Shown one piece after another: positions 32,009 to 42,500 of a stretch of 64,000 bases of DNA; the stretch's first letter is position 1; each line of letters starts with the position of its first letter. Below the pieces are notes generated by a model. It was not told the DNA's origin. It saw only the letters and a list, made by a program, of their open reading frames with translations, and searched no databases. The position numbers and the translations under genes were made by a program. The DNA comes from Saccharomonospora azurea NA-128. GTDB taxonomy: Bacteria > Actinomycetota > Actinomycetes > Mycobacteriales > Pseudonocardiaceae. The stretch covers positions 3,015,608 through 3,079,607 of the forward strand of contig NZ_CM001466.1 in the NCBI RefSeq assembly GCF_000231055.2, given 5' to 3'.

Positions 32009-33793
32009 ATGGTCGACATCGTGTTCACGTCCAGACCAGAACTCGCCGGGACGCACGGCATGGTCGCCACCACCCACTGGCTTGCCTCGGCCACCGGCAT
32101 GGCCGTGTTGGAGGACGGTGGGAACGCCTTCGACGCGGCCGTCGCGGCCGGTTTCGTGCTCCAGGTGGCCGAGCCGCATCTGAACGGTCCCGCGGGCCAG
32201 GTCCCCGCGCTCTTCGCGACGGCGCGGGACCGCACCCCGCGCGTGTTGTGCGGGCAGGGCACCTCGCCCGCCGCGGCGACACCCGCGCACTTCCGCGAAC
32301 TCGGTCTGGACCTCATCCCCGGCAGCGGCCTGCTCTCCGCCACCGTCCCCGGGGCGTGGGACGCGTGGTTGCTGCTGTTGCGCGACCACGGCACGAAAAG
32401 CCTGCGCGACGTGCTCAAGTACGCGATCTCCTACGCCTGGAAGGGCGTGCCGGTGGTCAGCCGGATCACCGACACCATCGACGCGGTGTCCGAGCTGTTC
32501 GTGCACCACTGGCCCACCTCGGCGCAGCTGTGGTTGCCCGACGGTCACCCGCCCACTCCCGGGTCGTTGCACCGCAATCGTGCGCTCGCCCGTACGTGGC
32601 AGCGGCTGCTGGGGCAGGCGGAGGTGCACGCGGGCCGGGAGGCGCAGATCGACGCCGCCCGCCGCGCCTGGTCGCACGGGTTCGTGGCGGAGGCCGTCGA
32701 CGAGTTCAGCCGCCGCGCGTTCCGCGACGACTCCGGGCGCGACCACGCGGGACTGCTCACGGGCGACGACCTGGCGTCGTGGGAGGCCGGCTACGAGGAC
32801 GCGGTGATCACCGACTTCGGCGAGTGGAGCCTCGTGAAGTGCGGTGCGTGGACGCAGGGTCCGGTGCTGGCGCAGCAGTTGCGGCTGCTGGAGGGGTTCC
32901 GCGACCGACTCCGTTACGTCGACGGCAGGCCCGACGCGCGCACGGTGCATCTCGCCACCGAGTGCGCGAAGCTCGCGTTCGCCGACCGGGAGGCCTACTA
33001 CGGCGACACCGACGTCGACCTGGCCACGCTCCTGTCGCGGGAGTACGCCGAGAGCAGGCGCACGCTCGTGGGCGACGAGGCGAGCGGCGAGCTGCGGCCC
33101 GGCGGAGCGGACCCGCGACTTCCCGCGGTCCTCGAACGCACCCGTGGCGAGCAGGCGGGCACGGGAGCGGTCGGCGAGCCGACAGTGGACCCGGCGGGCC
33201 GCACGCGCGGCGACACCGTGCACATCGACGTCGTCGACGCCGAGGGCAACATGATCTCGGCGACGCCCTCGGGCGGCTGGCTGCAGTCGTCTCCGACGAT
33301 CCCCGAGCTGGGGTTCTGCCTCGACTCGCGAGCGCAGATGTTCTGGCTGGAAGAGGGGCTGCCCAACTCGCTGGCGCCGCGGAAGCGGCCGCGCATCACG
33401 CTGTCGCCCTCGATGGCGCTGCGGAACGGCGAACCCACGCTCGCCTTCGGAACCCCCGGCGGGGACCAGCAGGACCAGTGGCAGCTCTGCTTCTGGCTCG
33501 CCCACACCGTGGGGGGTCTGAACCTCCAGGAGTCGATCGACGCGCCCGCGTGGCACACGACGGCGTTCCCGAGCTCCTTCTACCCGCGTTCGTGGCAGCC
33601 GAAGGAGCTGGTGGTCGAGTCGCGCATCGGCGAGGAGACGATCCGCGAACTCCGCGAGCGTGGGCACGACGTCGTGGACGGCGGTCCGTGGGCCCTCGGC
33701 AGGCTCTCCGCCGTCTCGCGCGACGCGGCGTCGGGCATCCTGCGCGCGGCCGCGAACCCGAGGGGCATGCAGGGCTACGCCGTCGGCCGCTGA
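32009..33793 (+). CDS. Gamma-glutamyltransferase-like N-terminal-nucleophile hydrolase
   Basis: About 594 residues. The N-terminal half matches the large subunit (MVATTHWLASATGMAVLEDGGNAFDAAVAAGF). The self-cleavage/catalytic Thr is at about residue 403, in RGDTVHIDVVDAEGNMISATPSGGWLQSS. A C-terminal AFGTPGGDQQDQWQLCFW (GTPGG) and the closing GYAVGR complete the family pattern. No signal peptide is evident, so it is probably cytosolic. Activity may be glutathione/gamma-glutamyl transfer or acylase-like. ATG 32009 is assumed; GTG 31997 in frame is an alternative. The region 31863-31996 is a divergent promoter with the SDR. Confidence 0.87.
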   Translation: MVDIVFTSRPELAGTHGMVATTHWLASATGMAVLEDGGNAFDAAVAAGFVLQVAEPHLNGPAGQVPALFATARDRTPRVLCGQGTSPAAATPAHFRELGLDLIPGSGLLSATVPGAWDAWLLLLRDHGTKSLRDVLKYAISYAWKGVPVVSRITDTIDAVSELFVHHWPTSAQLWLPDGHPPTPGSLHRNRALARTWQRLLGQAEVHAGREAQIDAARRAWSHGFVAEAVDEFSRRAFRDDSGRDHAGLLTGDDLASWEAGYEDAVITDFGEWSLVKCGAWTQGPVLAQQLRLLEGFRDRLRYVDGRPDARTVHLATECAKLAFADREAYYGDTDVDLATLLSREYAESRRTLVGDEASGELRPGGADPRLPAVLERTRGEQAGTGAVGEPTVDPAGRTRGDTVHIDVVDAEGNMISATPSGGWLQSSPTIPELGFCLDSRAQMFWLEEGLPNSLAPRKRPRITLSPSMALRNGEPTLAFGTPGGDQQDQWQLCFWLAHTVGGLNLQESIDAPAWHTTAFPSSFYPRSWQPKELVVESRIGEETIRELRERGHDVVDGGPWALGRLSAVSRDAASGILRAAANPRGMQGYAVGR

Positions 33794-33796
33794 CGC

Positions 33797-34159
33797 TCAG
33801 GCGGTGGGGTCCTCGGCGATGACCCAGTACTCGGCGAACCGGTCGCCGTCCACACGCAGCAGGTCGTGGCCGTGGAAGGTGACGGGCCGACCCTCGTAGC
33901 GTCCACGCCCCACCCAGCGCGCGGCGACGAGGTCGCCGTGCACCACCGGGCCGACGACCAGCTCGAACTCGCTGTTCTCGATCATCTCCCGGCCCTGACG
34001 CACGATCGCCGCGAGCTGACCGGGGCCGTGCGCGAGCCCCGGGTGTCGGGGCCAGTGACCCACGAAGTCGGCGGTCACGATGTCCTCGGCGGCCCGGTCG
34101 AGGTGTTCGAGCTCGCCGTTCCAGAGTTCGTCCAACCACCGCCGGTACAGGGTGTCCAT
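33797..34159 (-). CDS. SnoaL-like/ester cyclase-like small protein
   Basis: 120 residues with the NTF2-like fold: RRWLDELWNGELEHLDRAAEDIVTADFVGHW, GPGQLAAIVRQGREMI, VVHGDLVAARWVGRGRYEG, FHGHDLLRVDGDRFAEYW. Members are polyketide cyclases, isomerases or binding proteins. It is divergent from the next membrane protein, convergent with the GGT-like gene. Nothing around it defines the substrate. Confidence 0.8.
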   Translation of the reverse strand: MDTLYRRWLDELWNGELEHLDRAAEDIVTADFVGHWPRHPGLAHGPGQLAAIVRQGREMIENSEFELVVGPVVHGDLVAARWVGRGRYEGRPVTFHGHDLLRVDGDRFAEYWVIAEDPTA

Positions 34160-34269
34160 GGACTCATGGTGCCGAAACCGGCGGTACTTCGCCCGTTCCC
34201 CCGCGAGAGGGAGCGGGACGCCCCTCGCGAGGGGACCGTGGCGCGCGCCGCAGCGGGAGGCTCGACAGC

Positions 34270-35187
34270 ATGGTTCACGACTCGTCGTCCCGACCCGCCA
34301 GGCTGAGGCCCGTCCTCGGTTACGTCGCCGTGGTCGGCATGCTCCCGTACCTGTTCCTGAAGCTCTTCTGGATCGCCGGTGTCGAGATCGGGGTTCCCGA
34401 GGCGGGCTTGATGACCGCCCCGGTGATGCGGATGGCCAACGCCTTCACCGCCGCCCTGGAGATCGCCGCGATCGTGGTGGTGCTGGCGCTGACCCACCGC
34501 TGGGGCCTGCGCGTGCCCGCGTGGCTGATCCTGCTCCCGATGTGGGTCGGCAGCGGCCTGCTCGCGCCGATCGTCGTCTCGTTCCCCGCCATCGCCGCCG
34601 ACCTCGCCACGGCCCCGGCGGGCTCCGGCCTCGCGCCGTGGGTGGTTCCGCTGGTCTACTCCAGCTTCGCGTGGCAGGGCATCGCTTTGCTCACGGCGTT
34701 CACGCTGTACGCGCGGGTGCGCTGGGCGTCCGCTTTCGGCGGGTCGTCACCGACACGCGGACCGGGCCCGATCGCGGTGACCGGGGCGGTACTCGCACTG
34801 GTCGTCGCCGTCGCGGAGTTCGTGACCGCGTTCGACGATCGGCTGCGGTTGGCCAACACGGTGCTCGCCGTCGTCGAGGCGACGGCCGCGCTCGCCGCCG
34901 TGGTGGGCGTGGTGGTGCTCGGGGCACGGGGGCGGACCTGGCTCACGACCGTGCTGCTGTGGACCGGTTCCGCGACGCTGTTCGCGACGGGCTTCTGGTC
35001 GGCGTTCGGGTGGGTGGCCATGGCGGGCACGGCCGGGATGACCGACTGGCTGCTGGTGGCCGTGGGCTGCCTCGGGGGCCTGTTGCTCGCCTACACTCTG
35101 CTGTCCGGACCGACAACCGCGCCCGGCTCGCCGGAGGACGCGGGGCCCGTCGCGCAGCGACAGGTGCTCACGCCGCCCGCACCGTGA
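34270..35187 (+). CDS. Multi-pass membrane protein, function unknown
   Basis: 305 residues with about seven hydrophobic helices (VLGYVAVVGMLPYLFLKLFW; AALEIAAIVVVLALTHRWGL; WLILLPMWVGSGLLAPIVVSF; and further helices up to VAVGCLGGLLLAYTLL). The N-terminal KLFWIAGVEIG and the middle QGIALLTAFTLYARVRW are reminiscent of small actinobacterial membrane proteins without assigned function. No lipid or ligand motif is seen. ATG 34270. It is followed by a convergent terminator. Confidence 0.75.
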   Translation: MVHDSSSRPARLRPVLGYVAVVGMLPYLFLKLFWIAGVEIGVPEAGLMTAPVMRMANAFTAALEIAAIVVVLALTHRWGLRVPAWLILLPMWVGSGLLAPIVVSFPAIAADLATAPAGSGLAPWVVPLVYSSFAWQGIALLTAFTLYARVRWASAFGGSSPTRGPGPIAVTGAVLALVVAVAEFVTAFDDRLRLANTVLAVVEATAALAAVVGVVVLGARGRTWLTTVLLWTGSATLFATGFWSAFGWVAMAGTAGMTDWLLVAVGCLGGLLLAYTLLSGPTTAPGSPEDAGPVAQRQVLTPPAP

Positions 35188-35213
35188 CGGGGAGGCACGT
35201 GGCTGGCACGAGA

Positions 35214-35240
35214 GGGAGGGCCGGGTGGTCCGGCCCTCCC
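35214..35240. terminator. Bidirectional hairpin terminator
   Basis: GGGAGGGCCGG (35214-35224) pairs perfectly with CCGGCCCTCCC (35230-35240), loop GTGGT. Lies between convergent membrane-protein genes. Confidence 0.85.
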
Positions 35241-35246
35241 GTCCCG

Positions 35247-36527
35247 TCACGGTCCGGTGTACGTCGGCGGAGCGTGGTTCACCTGTTCTTCGAGGAGCTC
35301 GTTGAACAGGGGCTCGACGTTCTTCCGGCCCTCGCCGAAGACGTCGATGATGATCACTCGGTCGTACAGGACGTAGACACCGCGCACCACGCTGTCGCCC
35401 TGGGCGCCCGCGGCGTAGACCTGAACGCCCTGCATGGCGAGCTCGCGCTCCGCGGGGATACCGCCTTCCTGCTGCGCCACGCCGTACTCGTTGGCGATCG
35501 CGACGGCGTCGTCCTCGGTACCGACCTCGATGGAGTACATGCCGATGGTGATCTTGTCGTCGGTGATGGTGGTCTTCAGCAGGCCGTCGTCCATGTCGGC
35601 GTCGCCCAGCGCGTCCACCACGGTCTGCGGCAGCATGTCGCTGTTCTTCTCGAGGAACTCGTAGTCGAAGGGGCCGCCACCGGGGCGTTCCTTGCCGGGC
35701 GGATCGATGAGTGCCGCGTCGTTGTCCGCGGGCTCCTCCTTCGGAGGCGGCGGCTTCGGCAGCGGGGTGCTCGACTCCGTGGGCGGCGGGGGCGGCTGGT
35801 TCTGCGACTGCGACGGGACGGTCGGAGGGGGGGCGTCGTCGCCGCCGGCGATGAACAGGAAGTACACCGCGACGCCGATGCCCGCCACCAGCAGGACCGC
35901 GATCACGGAGAGCAGCACCTTGCGGCTCTTGCCCGAGGACTCCGTGTCGTCGAACGATTCGGGCCCCTGGCTGACACCCCACTCCTGGCTGCCCTGCGGG
36001 CTCAGCGGCGGGAAGTCACCGCCGCCCCACGGCGGTGAGGAGTCCTCCTGGGCGGCGTTCCACGGCTGGTTCTGCGGCTGTGCGGCGAACCCTCCGGGCG
36101 GGGAGGCCGCGGGCTGCTGGAACCCGCCCGCCGGGGAGGCCGGCTGCTGGAACCCGCCCGCGGGCGAGGCGGGGTAGGCCTGACCGCCCTGCTGCTGTTG
36201 TTGCATCTGCTGCATCTGCCAGGGCGACACCGCCTGCGTGCGCTCGGCGCCCGGGTCGTTCTGCGGCACCACCTGCGTCGCCTCGGGGGAGGGCTGTTGC
36301 GGCGTCTGTGCGGGCTGCTGCCCGGTCTGGGGCTGCGGGGAACCGGAGAGCGGCGCGATGACCTGCGTCGCGTCGGCCTTGCTCGGTTCGGACGTCTCCG
36401 CCGCCTGCTCCGGCGAGCTCACCGCGGACGACAGAATCTGGTCACGACGGGTGCGGTACTCGTCCGCGGAAAGGTTGCCGGACGCGAGACTCTCATCCAG
36501 CTTGCGTAGCTCTTCCTGCCAGGTCAC
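35247..36527 (-). CDS. Single-pass membrane protein with N-terminal WQEELR (SHOCT-like) module
   Basis: About 426 residues. The N-terminal helical module TWQEELRKLDESLASGNLSADEYRTRRDQIL (given here in two parts: TWQEELRKLDESL and ASGNLSADEYRTRRDQIL) resembles the short SHOCT oligomerisation motif. A long Pro/Gln-rich cytoplasmic region follows (about 45-225), with ASPAGGFQQP repeats. One membrane helix (VLLSVIAVLLVAGIGVAVYFLFI) leads to a Pro-rich stalk and an extracellular C-terminal domain of ~130 residues (MLPQTVVDALGDADMDDGLL to GRKNVEPLFNELLEEQ). A second gene at 43945-45195 has the same layout. GTG 36527 was chosen to match the paralogue's start. Likely a surface or sensor protein; function unknown. 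Confidence 0.8.
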   Translation of the reverse strand: MTWQEELRKLDESLASGNLSADEYRTRRDQILSSAVSSPEQAAETSEPSKADATQVIAPLSGSPQPQTGQQPAQTPQQPSPEATQVVPQNDPGAERTQAVSPWQMQQMQQQQQGGQAYPASPAGGFQQPASPAGGFQQPAASPPGGFAAQPQNQPWNAAQEDSSPPWGGGDFPPLSPQGSQEWGVSQGPESFDDTESSGKSRKVLLSVIAVLLVAGIGVAVYFLFIAGGDDAPPPTVPSQSQNQPPPPPTESSTPLPKPPPPKEEPADNDAALIDPPGKERPGGGPFDYEFLEKNSDMLPQTVVDALGDADMDDGLLKTTITDDKITIGMYSIEVGTEDDAVAIANEYGVAQQEGGIPAERELAMQGVQVYAAGAQGDSVVRGVYVLYDRVIIIDVFGEGRKNVEPLFNELLEEQVNHAPPTYTGP

Positions 36528-36667
36528 CCCCGGCCCCCCTTCGGGACTTCGTTGCCGACAAAAGAATTTGCGTGCGCACTCGGACAACCGCGCCAGCACG
36601 TAACTTACTGTGTGACGTCCGGGGCGAGGCAGGCAGATCGCGCGTTACCCCAGCTGACACCGGGTTG

Positions 36668-37975
36668 TTATCTGGGGTTGTCCGCCAGAGCCGTTCCGAT
36701 GGCGTCGATCACGTCGTCGCGCAGCAGCGAACTCCCTCCGTTCGCGAGGATCCGTTCGACGAACTCGAAGACGACGACGTCCCGGTCGCCCAGCAACTCC
36801 GCGATCCGCGCCGGGTCGCCCTGCGCTACGGTGTCGGAGTGCGCGATGACGAGGTTGCGGTTCGTCGCCGCGAGGAACGGTGAGGCGAACTGCGTGAAGG
36901 AGTCGGCGACGACTCCGACGCTGCCGCCGTAGACCCCGGTGACCTCCTTGCCGAACTGCTGTGTCCGCAGGGGCACCTTGAAGTCGCTCGCGATGTAGCG
37001 CGTGCGGTCCTTCTCGCCGTCCGGCGCGAGCGTGTACTCGTGCAGGTCCCACTTCTCCGACCGGCCGAGCAGGCGGAGGAGGTCGGCGGGCCAGTCGCGC
37101 AGCTTGCTGCGCTCCACCTGCCAGGTGCTGGTGATGCCGGGCGAGATCTGCTCGGCCACCGCGTAGGTCATGGTGAGGCCGCCGGCGAAGTTCCAGTGGG
37201 TGTCGACGGCACTGTAGACGTCGGTGTCGAGTTGTTCGGCGGTGTGGCGCAGGGGTTCGCGGAGGTCGATCGCACCGGCCTCGGCGGGGAGGCGTCGCCA
37301 GAATTCGGCGCTCCGCGCGTCGGCGCAGTCCTTGCCGACGTAGTCGTCGGGCAGGTGCTCCGTCATGATCGTCGTCTTGTTCGGAGCGACGACCAGCACG
37401 AAGTCGCGTCCCGACGCCTCCACCGCGGTCCGCAGCTTGTTGAGCGCCGCCACGATGCGGTCGACGTCCATGACGGGGAAGCACTTGCTCGCGATGTCCT
37501 CGCCGAGGAACAGCCAGTCGTCCTTGCCGGAGATCACCCGCGGGAACAACTCGCGCGGCACGACCTGTTTGGGCTCGTCCTCGGGTTGGACGCCCGCGGT
37601 GCCGGACCGCGCGCCCGACTGCGTGCCGGGCGGGTCGCCGAACAGGCCCGTGCCGACGGCGTCGGCCGCCTCCACTCCCGCCTCCCGCAACGGCAGATGG
37701 TCGGTGGCCCACGCGGGGAACGCGGTGAAGAAACTCCAGCCGTCCCCGGGGTTCGGGAAGTCGTGCAGCGCTCGGTTCTCGAACGGCTCCGCTCGCACAC
37801 CCAGCACGAAGGACAGCGCCGGGGCGAGGAAGAAGACGATGGCGCAGACCAACGCCGTGCGCTGCTTCGCGCTGTGTCGCGGCCGGTAGAGGTTGTGCTC
37901 CTGCGGCAGCCACGACTCAGGCGTCGGCGGCAGCACGGGAGTCCGCGGTGGGTGTGGCGGTATGCCGGGGAACAC
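36668..37975 (-). CDS. AlgX/AlgJ-like SGNH-fold acetyl-handling membrane protein
   Basis: 435 residues. After a Pro-rich cytoplasmic N-terminus there is one membrane helix (ALVCAIVFFLAPALSFVLG, ~42-60). The outside region has FFTAFPAWATDHLPLREAG, FPRVISGKDDWLFLGEDI, and a catalytic-type DTHWNFAGG. This D-x-H layout is the signature of AlgX/AlgJ and related SGNH-like domains that move acetyl groups onto exported polysaccharides. GGSVGVVADSFTQFASPFLA provides the other active-site Ser-like segment. In the context of acyltransferase-3 and glycosyltransferases nearby, it probably O-acetylates a surface glycan. GTG 37975; divergent from the methyltransferase gene with 57 bases between starts. Confidence 0.83.
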   Translation of the reverse strand: MFPGIPPHPPRTPVLPPTPESWLPQEHNLYRPRHSAKQRTALVCAIVFFLAPALSFVLGVRAEPFENRALHDFPNPGDGWSFFTAFPAWATDHLPLREAGVEAADAVGTGLFGDPPGTQSGARSGTAGVQPEDEPKQVVPRELFPRVISGKDDWLFLGEDIASKCFPVMDVDRIVAALNKLRTAVEASGRDFVLVVAPNKTTIMTEHLPDDYVGKDCADARSAEFWRRLPAEAGAIDLREPLRHTAEQLDTDVYSAVDTHWNFAGGLTMTYAVAEQISPGITSTWQVERSKLRDWPADLLRLLGRSEKWDLHEYTLAPDGEKDRTRYIASDFKVPLRTQQFGKEVTGVYGGSVGVVADSFTQFASPFLAATNRNLVIAHSDTVAQGDPARIAELLGDRDVVVFEFVERILANGGSSLLRDDVIDAIGTALADNPR

Positions 37976-38032
37976 GCGCCGTATCGTAGCCGCCGGTCAC
38001 GGCTTGGGAGGGCCGATCGTCGGGATCGGCGC

Positions 38033-39487
38033 GTGCAGGGAGTGGAGTGGGCGTTGGAGCGGGGACTGTCCGGACACGGTGCTGACTACGCGGAGCGGCT
38101 CGCGGCCGAGCGCGGGACCTTCGCCGAACAGGAGGACGTCCACGGCAATCTCCCGCCGTCGGCGCACCGCTGGTCGGCCCGCCACATGGTGCCCAAACTG
38201 CACGAACTTGGCGTGGAGAGCATCGGGTCGCTGATCGTGGGCGAGATCCGCAGCCGGGCCCGCGAGGCCGCGGAGCACGGCCGGGACGCGGTGGTGCTGT
38301 CGCTCGGCAGCGGCAACGGCGACCAGGAACTGTCCTGGCTCGAGACGCTCGCCGCCGACGGCGTCCACAACGTGCGCGTGCGCCTGCTGGAGATCAACCA
38401 CGACATGCAGGAACGGGCGGCCGACGCCGCGGGGCGGCTCGGGTTCGCCGACCGGATCGAACACGTCGAGACCGACTTCAACACGTGGAAGGCCGACACC
38501 GAACACGACGTCGTGGTGGCGTTCCAGGTGCTGCACCACGTGCTCGACCTCGAACACCTCTACGGGCAGCTGCGGGAGGGGTTGCGTTCGGACGGTGTGC
38601 TGGTGGTGCACGACATGATCGGGCGCAACGGGCATCGCCGCTGGCCCGAGGCGCTCGAGGTGATCGAGCGCATCTGGGCGACGTTGCCGCCCGAGCTGCG
38701 GCGCAACTCCATCACCGGCGCGATCGACGAGCAGTTCGACGACATCGACTGCGCCGTCGACGGGTTCGAGGGCATCCGCGCCCAGGACGTGCTGCCGGTG
38801 CTGCTGGAGTACCTGCACCCGAGTTTCTTCCTGGCGCTCGGCAACGTGATCGATCCGTTCGTCGACCGCGTCTACGGCCACAACTTCGACATGGACGACG
38901 AACGGCACCGGGCGCTGATCGACGACATCGGCGTGCTCGACGACAGCCTGCTCGACCTGGGCGTGGTCACGCCGACCCGCCTGACCGCGCTGTTCCACCC
39001 GACTCCGCGGACACTGCGCGCGTACCGCGGTCGGACCCCGCAGCGGTGCGTGCGCCGCACCGACGTGGTGGACCCGGCGGGCCGCGTGTCGTTCCATCCC
39101 GCCGCGTCCGATCCCCAGCGACTGGTGCGGGGCAGCGGACTCGCGGTGGGCCGGTGCAACGGTGTTCTGCACGACCGCTGGGTCGGGCGCGGTGCCACGC
39201 TCCCCCTGCGCACGACCGCGGAGGTCGACACGGTCGAGCTGGAGTTCTGGGTGCCGGACTGGATGCCCGAGCAGGGGACGCTCACGGTGCTCGTCGACGA
39301 CACACAGGTGGCGGCGCTGCCCGTCGAGCACGGCCTGCTGCACCGGACGGTGCCGGTCGCGCTCGCCGCCCACACCACGGCGGAGTTGACGTTGCGCGCC
39401 GACTGGTGGGTCAACCCGCACGCGGCGGGGCTCGGTGAGGACCGCAGGACGCTGTCGTACGTCCTGAACGGCGTCACGCTGCGGTAA
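38033..39487 (+). CDS. SAM-dependent methyltransferase with C-terminal beta-sandwich
   Basis: About 484 residues. Class I methyltransferase core: motif I VVLSLGSGNGDQELSWL (near residue 85), acidic motif VRVRLLEINHDMQERA, and HDVVVAFQVLHHVLDLEHLYGQLREGL. A long helical middle (EALEVIERIWATLPPELRRNSITG) is followed by a C-terminal beta-rich domain (~370-484: TVELEFWVPDWMPEQGTL ... SYVLNGVTLR), reminiscent of domains seen on large sugar-modifying enzymes. GTG 38033 is uncertain; GTG 38042 is close by. First gene of the plus-strand trio with the fusion and acyltransferase genes, so likely a sugar or glycolipid methyltransferase. Confidence 0.83.
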   Translation: MQGVEWALERGLSGHGADYAERLAAERGTFAEQEDVHGNLPPSAHRWSARHMVPKLHELGVESIGSLIVGEIRSRAREAAEHGRDAVVLSLGSGNGDQELSWLETLAADGVHNVRVRLLEINHDMQERAADAAGRLGFADRIEHVETDFNTWKADTEHDVVVAFQVLHHVLDLEHLYGQLREGLRSDGVLVVHDMIGRNGHRRWPEALEVIERIWATLPPELRRNSITGAIDEQFDDIDCAVDGFEGIRAQDVLPVLLEYLHPSFFLALGNVIDPFVDRVYGHNFDMDDERHRALIDDIGVLDDSLLDLGVVTPTRLTALFHPTPRTLRAYRGRTPQRCVRRTDVVDPAGRVSFHPAASDPQRLVRGSGLAVGRCNGVLHDRWVGRGATLPLRTTAEVDTVELEFWVPDWMPEQGTLTVLVDDTQVAALPVEHGLLHRTVPVALAAHTTAELTLRADWWVNPHAAGLGEDRRTLSYVLNGVTLR

Positions 39488-39537
39488 AAGCAGAACCTGA
39501 CACCGTGAAACCCCGGTGAAGCGATAACCTGCCCGGC

Positions 39538-42500
39538 ATGGCGGGTGAGGCTGTGGGGGAATCGAGACTGTCGGACGGCGTCAACGGCATCAACGGCGTC
39601 GACGGCGTCGACGGCGCTGACGGACCGGACGGTCGACTCATCGAATGGACCGGGGAACGGTGTGTTCCCTGGGTCCAGGACTACCAGGTCGTCTACGAGC
39701 ACTATCACCGGTACGCGTTCGCTCTGCGGTTCGCGGCGGGCAAGCGGGTGCTCGACCTGGCCAGCGGTGAGGGGTACGGCAGCGCGATGCTCGCCACGAC
39801 CGCCGCCGAGGTCGTCGGTGTGGACATCGACGAGCAGGCCGTCGCCCACGCGAGCCGCACCTACCCGCTCGACAACCTGCGGTTCGCCGTCGGCTCGATC
39901 ACCGACGCCGAGGTGCTGGCCGACGAGGAGCCGTTCGACGTCATCACCTGCTTCGAGGCCGTGGAGCACGTCACCGAGCAGGACGAGCTGATGCGGCTCG
40001 TGCGCGCGCGGCTGGCGCCCGAGGGCGTGTTCCTGTGCAGCACCCCGGACGTGGAGGTCTACACCCACGACCACGGCAACGAGAACCCGTACCACGTCAA
40101 GGAACTGACCCGCGACGGTTTCCGGCAGCTCCTGGCGGGCAGCTTCGAGCACGTCGTGCTGCTGCGGCAGAACGTGGCGGTGGGCTCACTCGTCCACGAC
40201 GGTCCCGAGCGGGGCGACGTCGAGACGCACACGTTGACCGCCACCCAGAACCAGGACTGGACGGTCTCGCCCGGCGCGCCGCACACGTACCTCCTCGGTG
40301 TCGCGTCCGCCGCCGCCGTCGACGTCCCGCGCGCGTCGGTGCTCGCGGACCCGGACCTCACGCTCGTCGCGCGCAGCCGCGCCGACGAGATCGCCCAGCT
40401 CGCCGAGACCGTGTCCACGTTGCGTGCGCGGCTGGACGCCGCCGAGGACAGCCTCCGCAACGAGCAGGCGGTGTCGCAGCGGCGCGCCGACGAACGGGAC
40501 GAAGCGCTCACGCGGGCCGCCGAGGCCGAGCGCGCGCAGAGCCGGGTCGTCGACGAGAACACCGACCTGCGGGAACGACTCGCCCGCCGGGAGAAGCGGC
40601 TCGGCTGGTTGTCCGACCACGCCGCCCAGCTGCGGCGGTCGGTGGGCGCGCTCGCGGCCGAGAACGCGCAGCTGAAAGCCGAGCAGTCGGCGCTCGCGCA
40701 GCGGTTGATCAGCCGGTACCGCAGCACCGTCGAGCGGGTCGCCCCGCGCGGCAGCCGCCTGCGCGACGTCTACGAGGGCGCGTTGGGCAGGCCGAAGGGC
40801 GTGCTGCCCGGTCCGGTGGAGGACACCTCGCCGGTCGGCGTCACGACGAGCACCGATCCGCTCGTCAGCGTGGTCATCCCCGTGTACGGCAACTGGTCGT
40901 ACACCCGCCGGTGCCTGGCCTCCATCGAGGCGCACCTGCCCGCCACGCCGTTCGAGGTCATCGTCGTGGACGACGCCTCGCCCGACGGCTCCGCCGACCT
41001 CGTCGCCCAGTGCCCGGGCGTGCGACTCGTGCGGGCCGAGCGCAACCAGGGTTTCGTGCACTCGTGCAACCTCGGCGCGAAGCACGCGGGCGGCGAGTTC
41101 GTCCTGTTCCTCAACAACGACACCGAGGTCCACGACGGCTGGCTCGACTCGCTGACGGCCGTCTTCGACGCCCACCGCGACGTCGGGCTCGCCGGATCGA
41201 AGCTCGTCTACCCCGACGGGACCCTCCAGGAGTGCGGAGGCATCGTCTGGGCCGACGGCACGGGCTGGAACTACGGGCGCGGCGACAACCCGCACGAGCC
41301 GCGCTACGCGACGATGCGCGACGTCGACTACTGCTCCGGTGCCGCGATCATGGTGCGCAAGAGCCTGTTCGACGCCCTCGGTGGGTTCGACACCCGCTAC
41401 GCGCCCGCCTACTACGAGGACACCGACCTCGCGTTCGCGGTCAGGGCCGCGGGGTATCGCACGGTGGTGCAGCCGGAGTCGGTGGTCACCCACCACGAGG
41501 GCGTCTCCAACGGCACCGACGTCTCGTCGGGGGTCAAGCGCCACCAGGAGCTCAACCGCGACGTCTTCGTCGAGAAGTGGGCCGACGCGCTCGCCCACCA
41601 CTGTGCCGAGGCGAGCCCGCGGAACCTGTGGCTCGGCCGCAACCGCACGAGCCGTGGCCACGGCGGCGGCGTCGTCCTCGTCGCCGACCACCAGGTACCG
41701 CGCACCGACGAGGACTCCGGCTCGGTGCGGATGTCGCGCATCCTCGACCTGCTGGTGGGACTGGACCAGCGAGTGGTGTTCTTCCCCATGAACGGCGCGC
41801 TCCCGGAGCGCTACGCACGCGCGCTGTACCAGGCCGGGGTCACCGTGCTCGCCGACGCGGGACAGCAGCAGGAATTCCTGCGCGAGGTGGGTCCCGAGCT
41901 GCGGCTCGCGGTGTTGTCGCGCCCGCAGATCGCCTGGCAGCTGCTGGAACAGATCAGGCAGTACGCGCCGGACTGCGTGGTCGCCTACGACACCGTCGAC
42001 CTGCACTTCGTGCGCCTCGGCAGGCAGGCGGAGCTGGCGAAGGAACTCGGCGACGAGTCCGAGTACGTGTCGCTGTCGCGGCGGGCGGACGCGTTGCGGG
42101 AGATGGAACTCGGGCTCACCCGGGCCAGCGACGTGACGCTGACGGTGTCGGAGGACGAGCGGCGCACCCTAGCCGAGCTCGTCCCGTCGGCCCGGGTCGA
42201 GGTGCTGTCGAACATCCACGAGGCGTCCGCGGCCTCCACGGTTCCCGACGGGCGGCGGGATCTGCTGTTCGTGGGTGGTTTCGACCACGTGCCGAACCGG
42301 GACGCCGCGCGCTGGCTGGCCGAGGAGATCATGCCGCTCGTGCACGAGGAACATCCCACGGCGGTGGCGCACATCGTGGGCAGCAACCCGCCGCAGGAGG
42401 TGCTCGACCTCGAACGCGACGGGGTCGTCGTGCACGGCTGGGTGCGGGATCTCGCGGCGATGTACCGCGAAATGCGCGTGGTCGTGGCGCCGCTGCGGTT

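Noticed and set aside
36668-37975. Simple secreted esterase
   Set aside because: A membrane helix with DTHWN and the ALGX-like surroundings, next to glycosyl- and acyltransferases, fits a glycan acetylation protein better.
40186-42006. A 606-residue minus-strand frame opposite the glycosyltransferase fusion
   Set aside because: It lies opposite a gene with well-defined motifs and has no domain.
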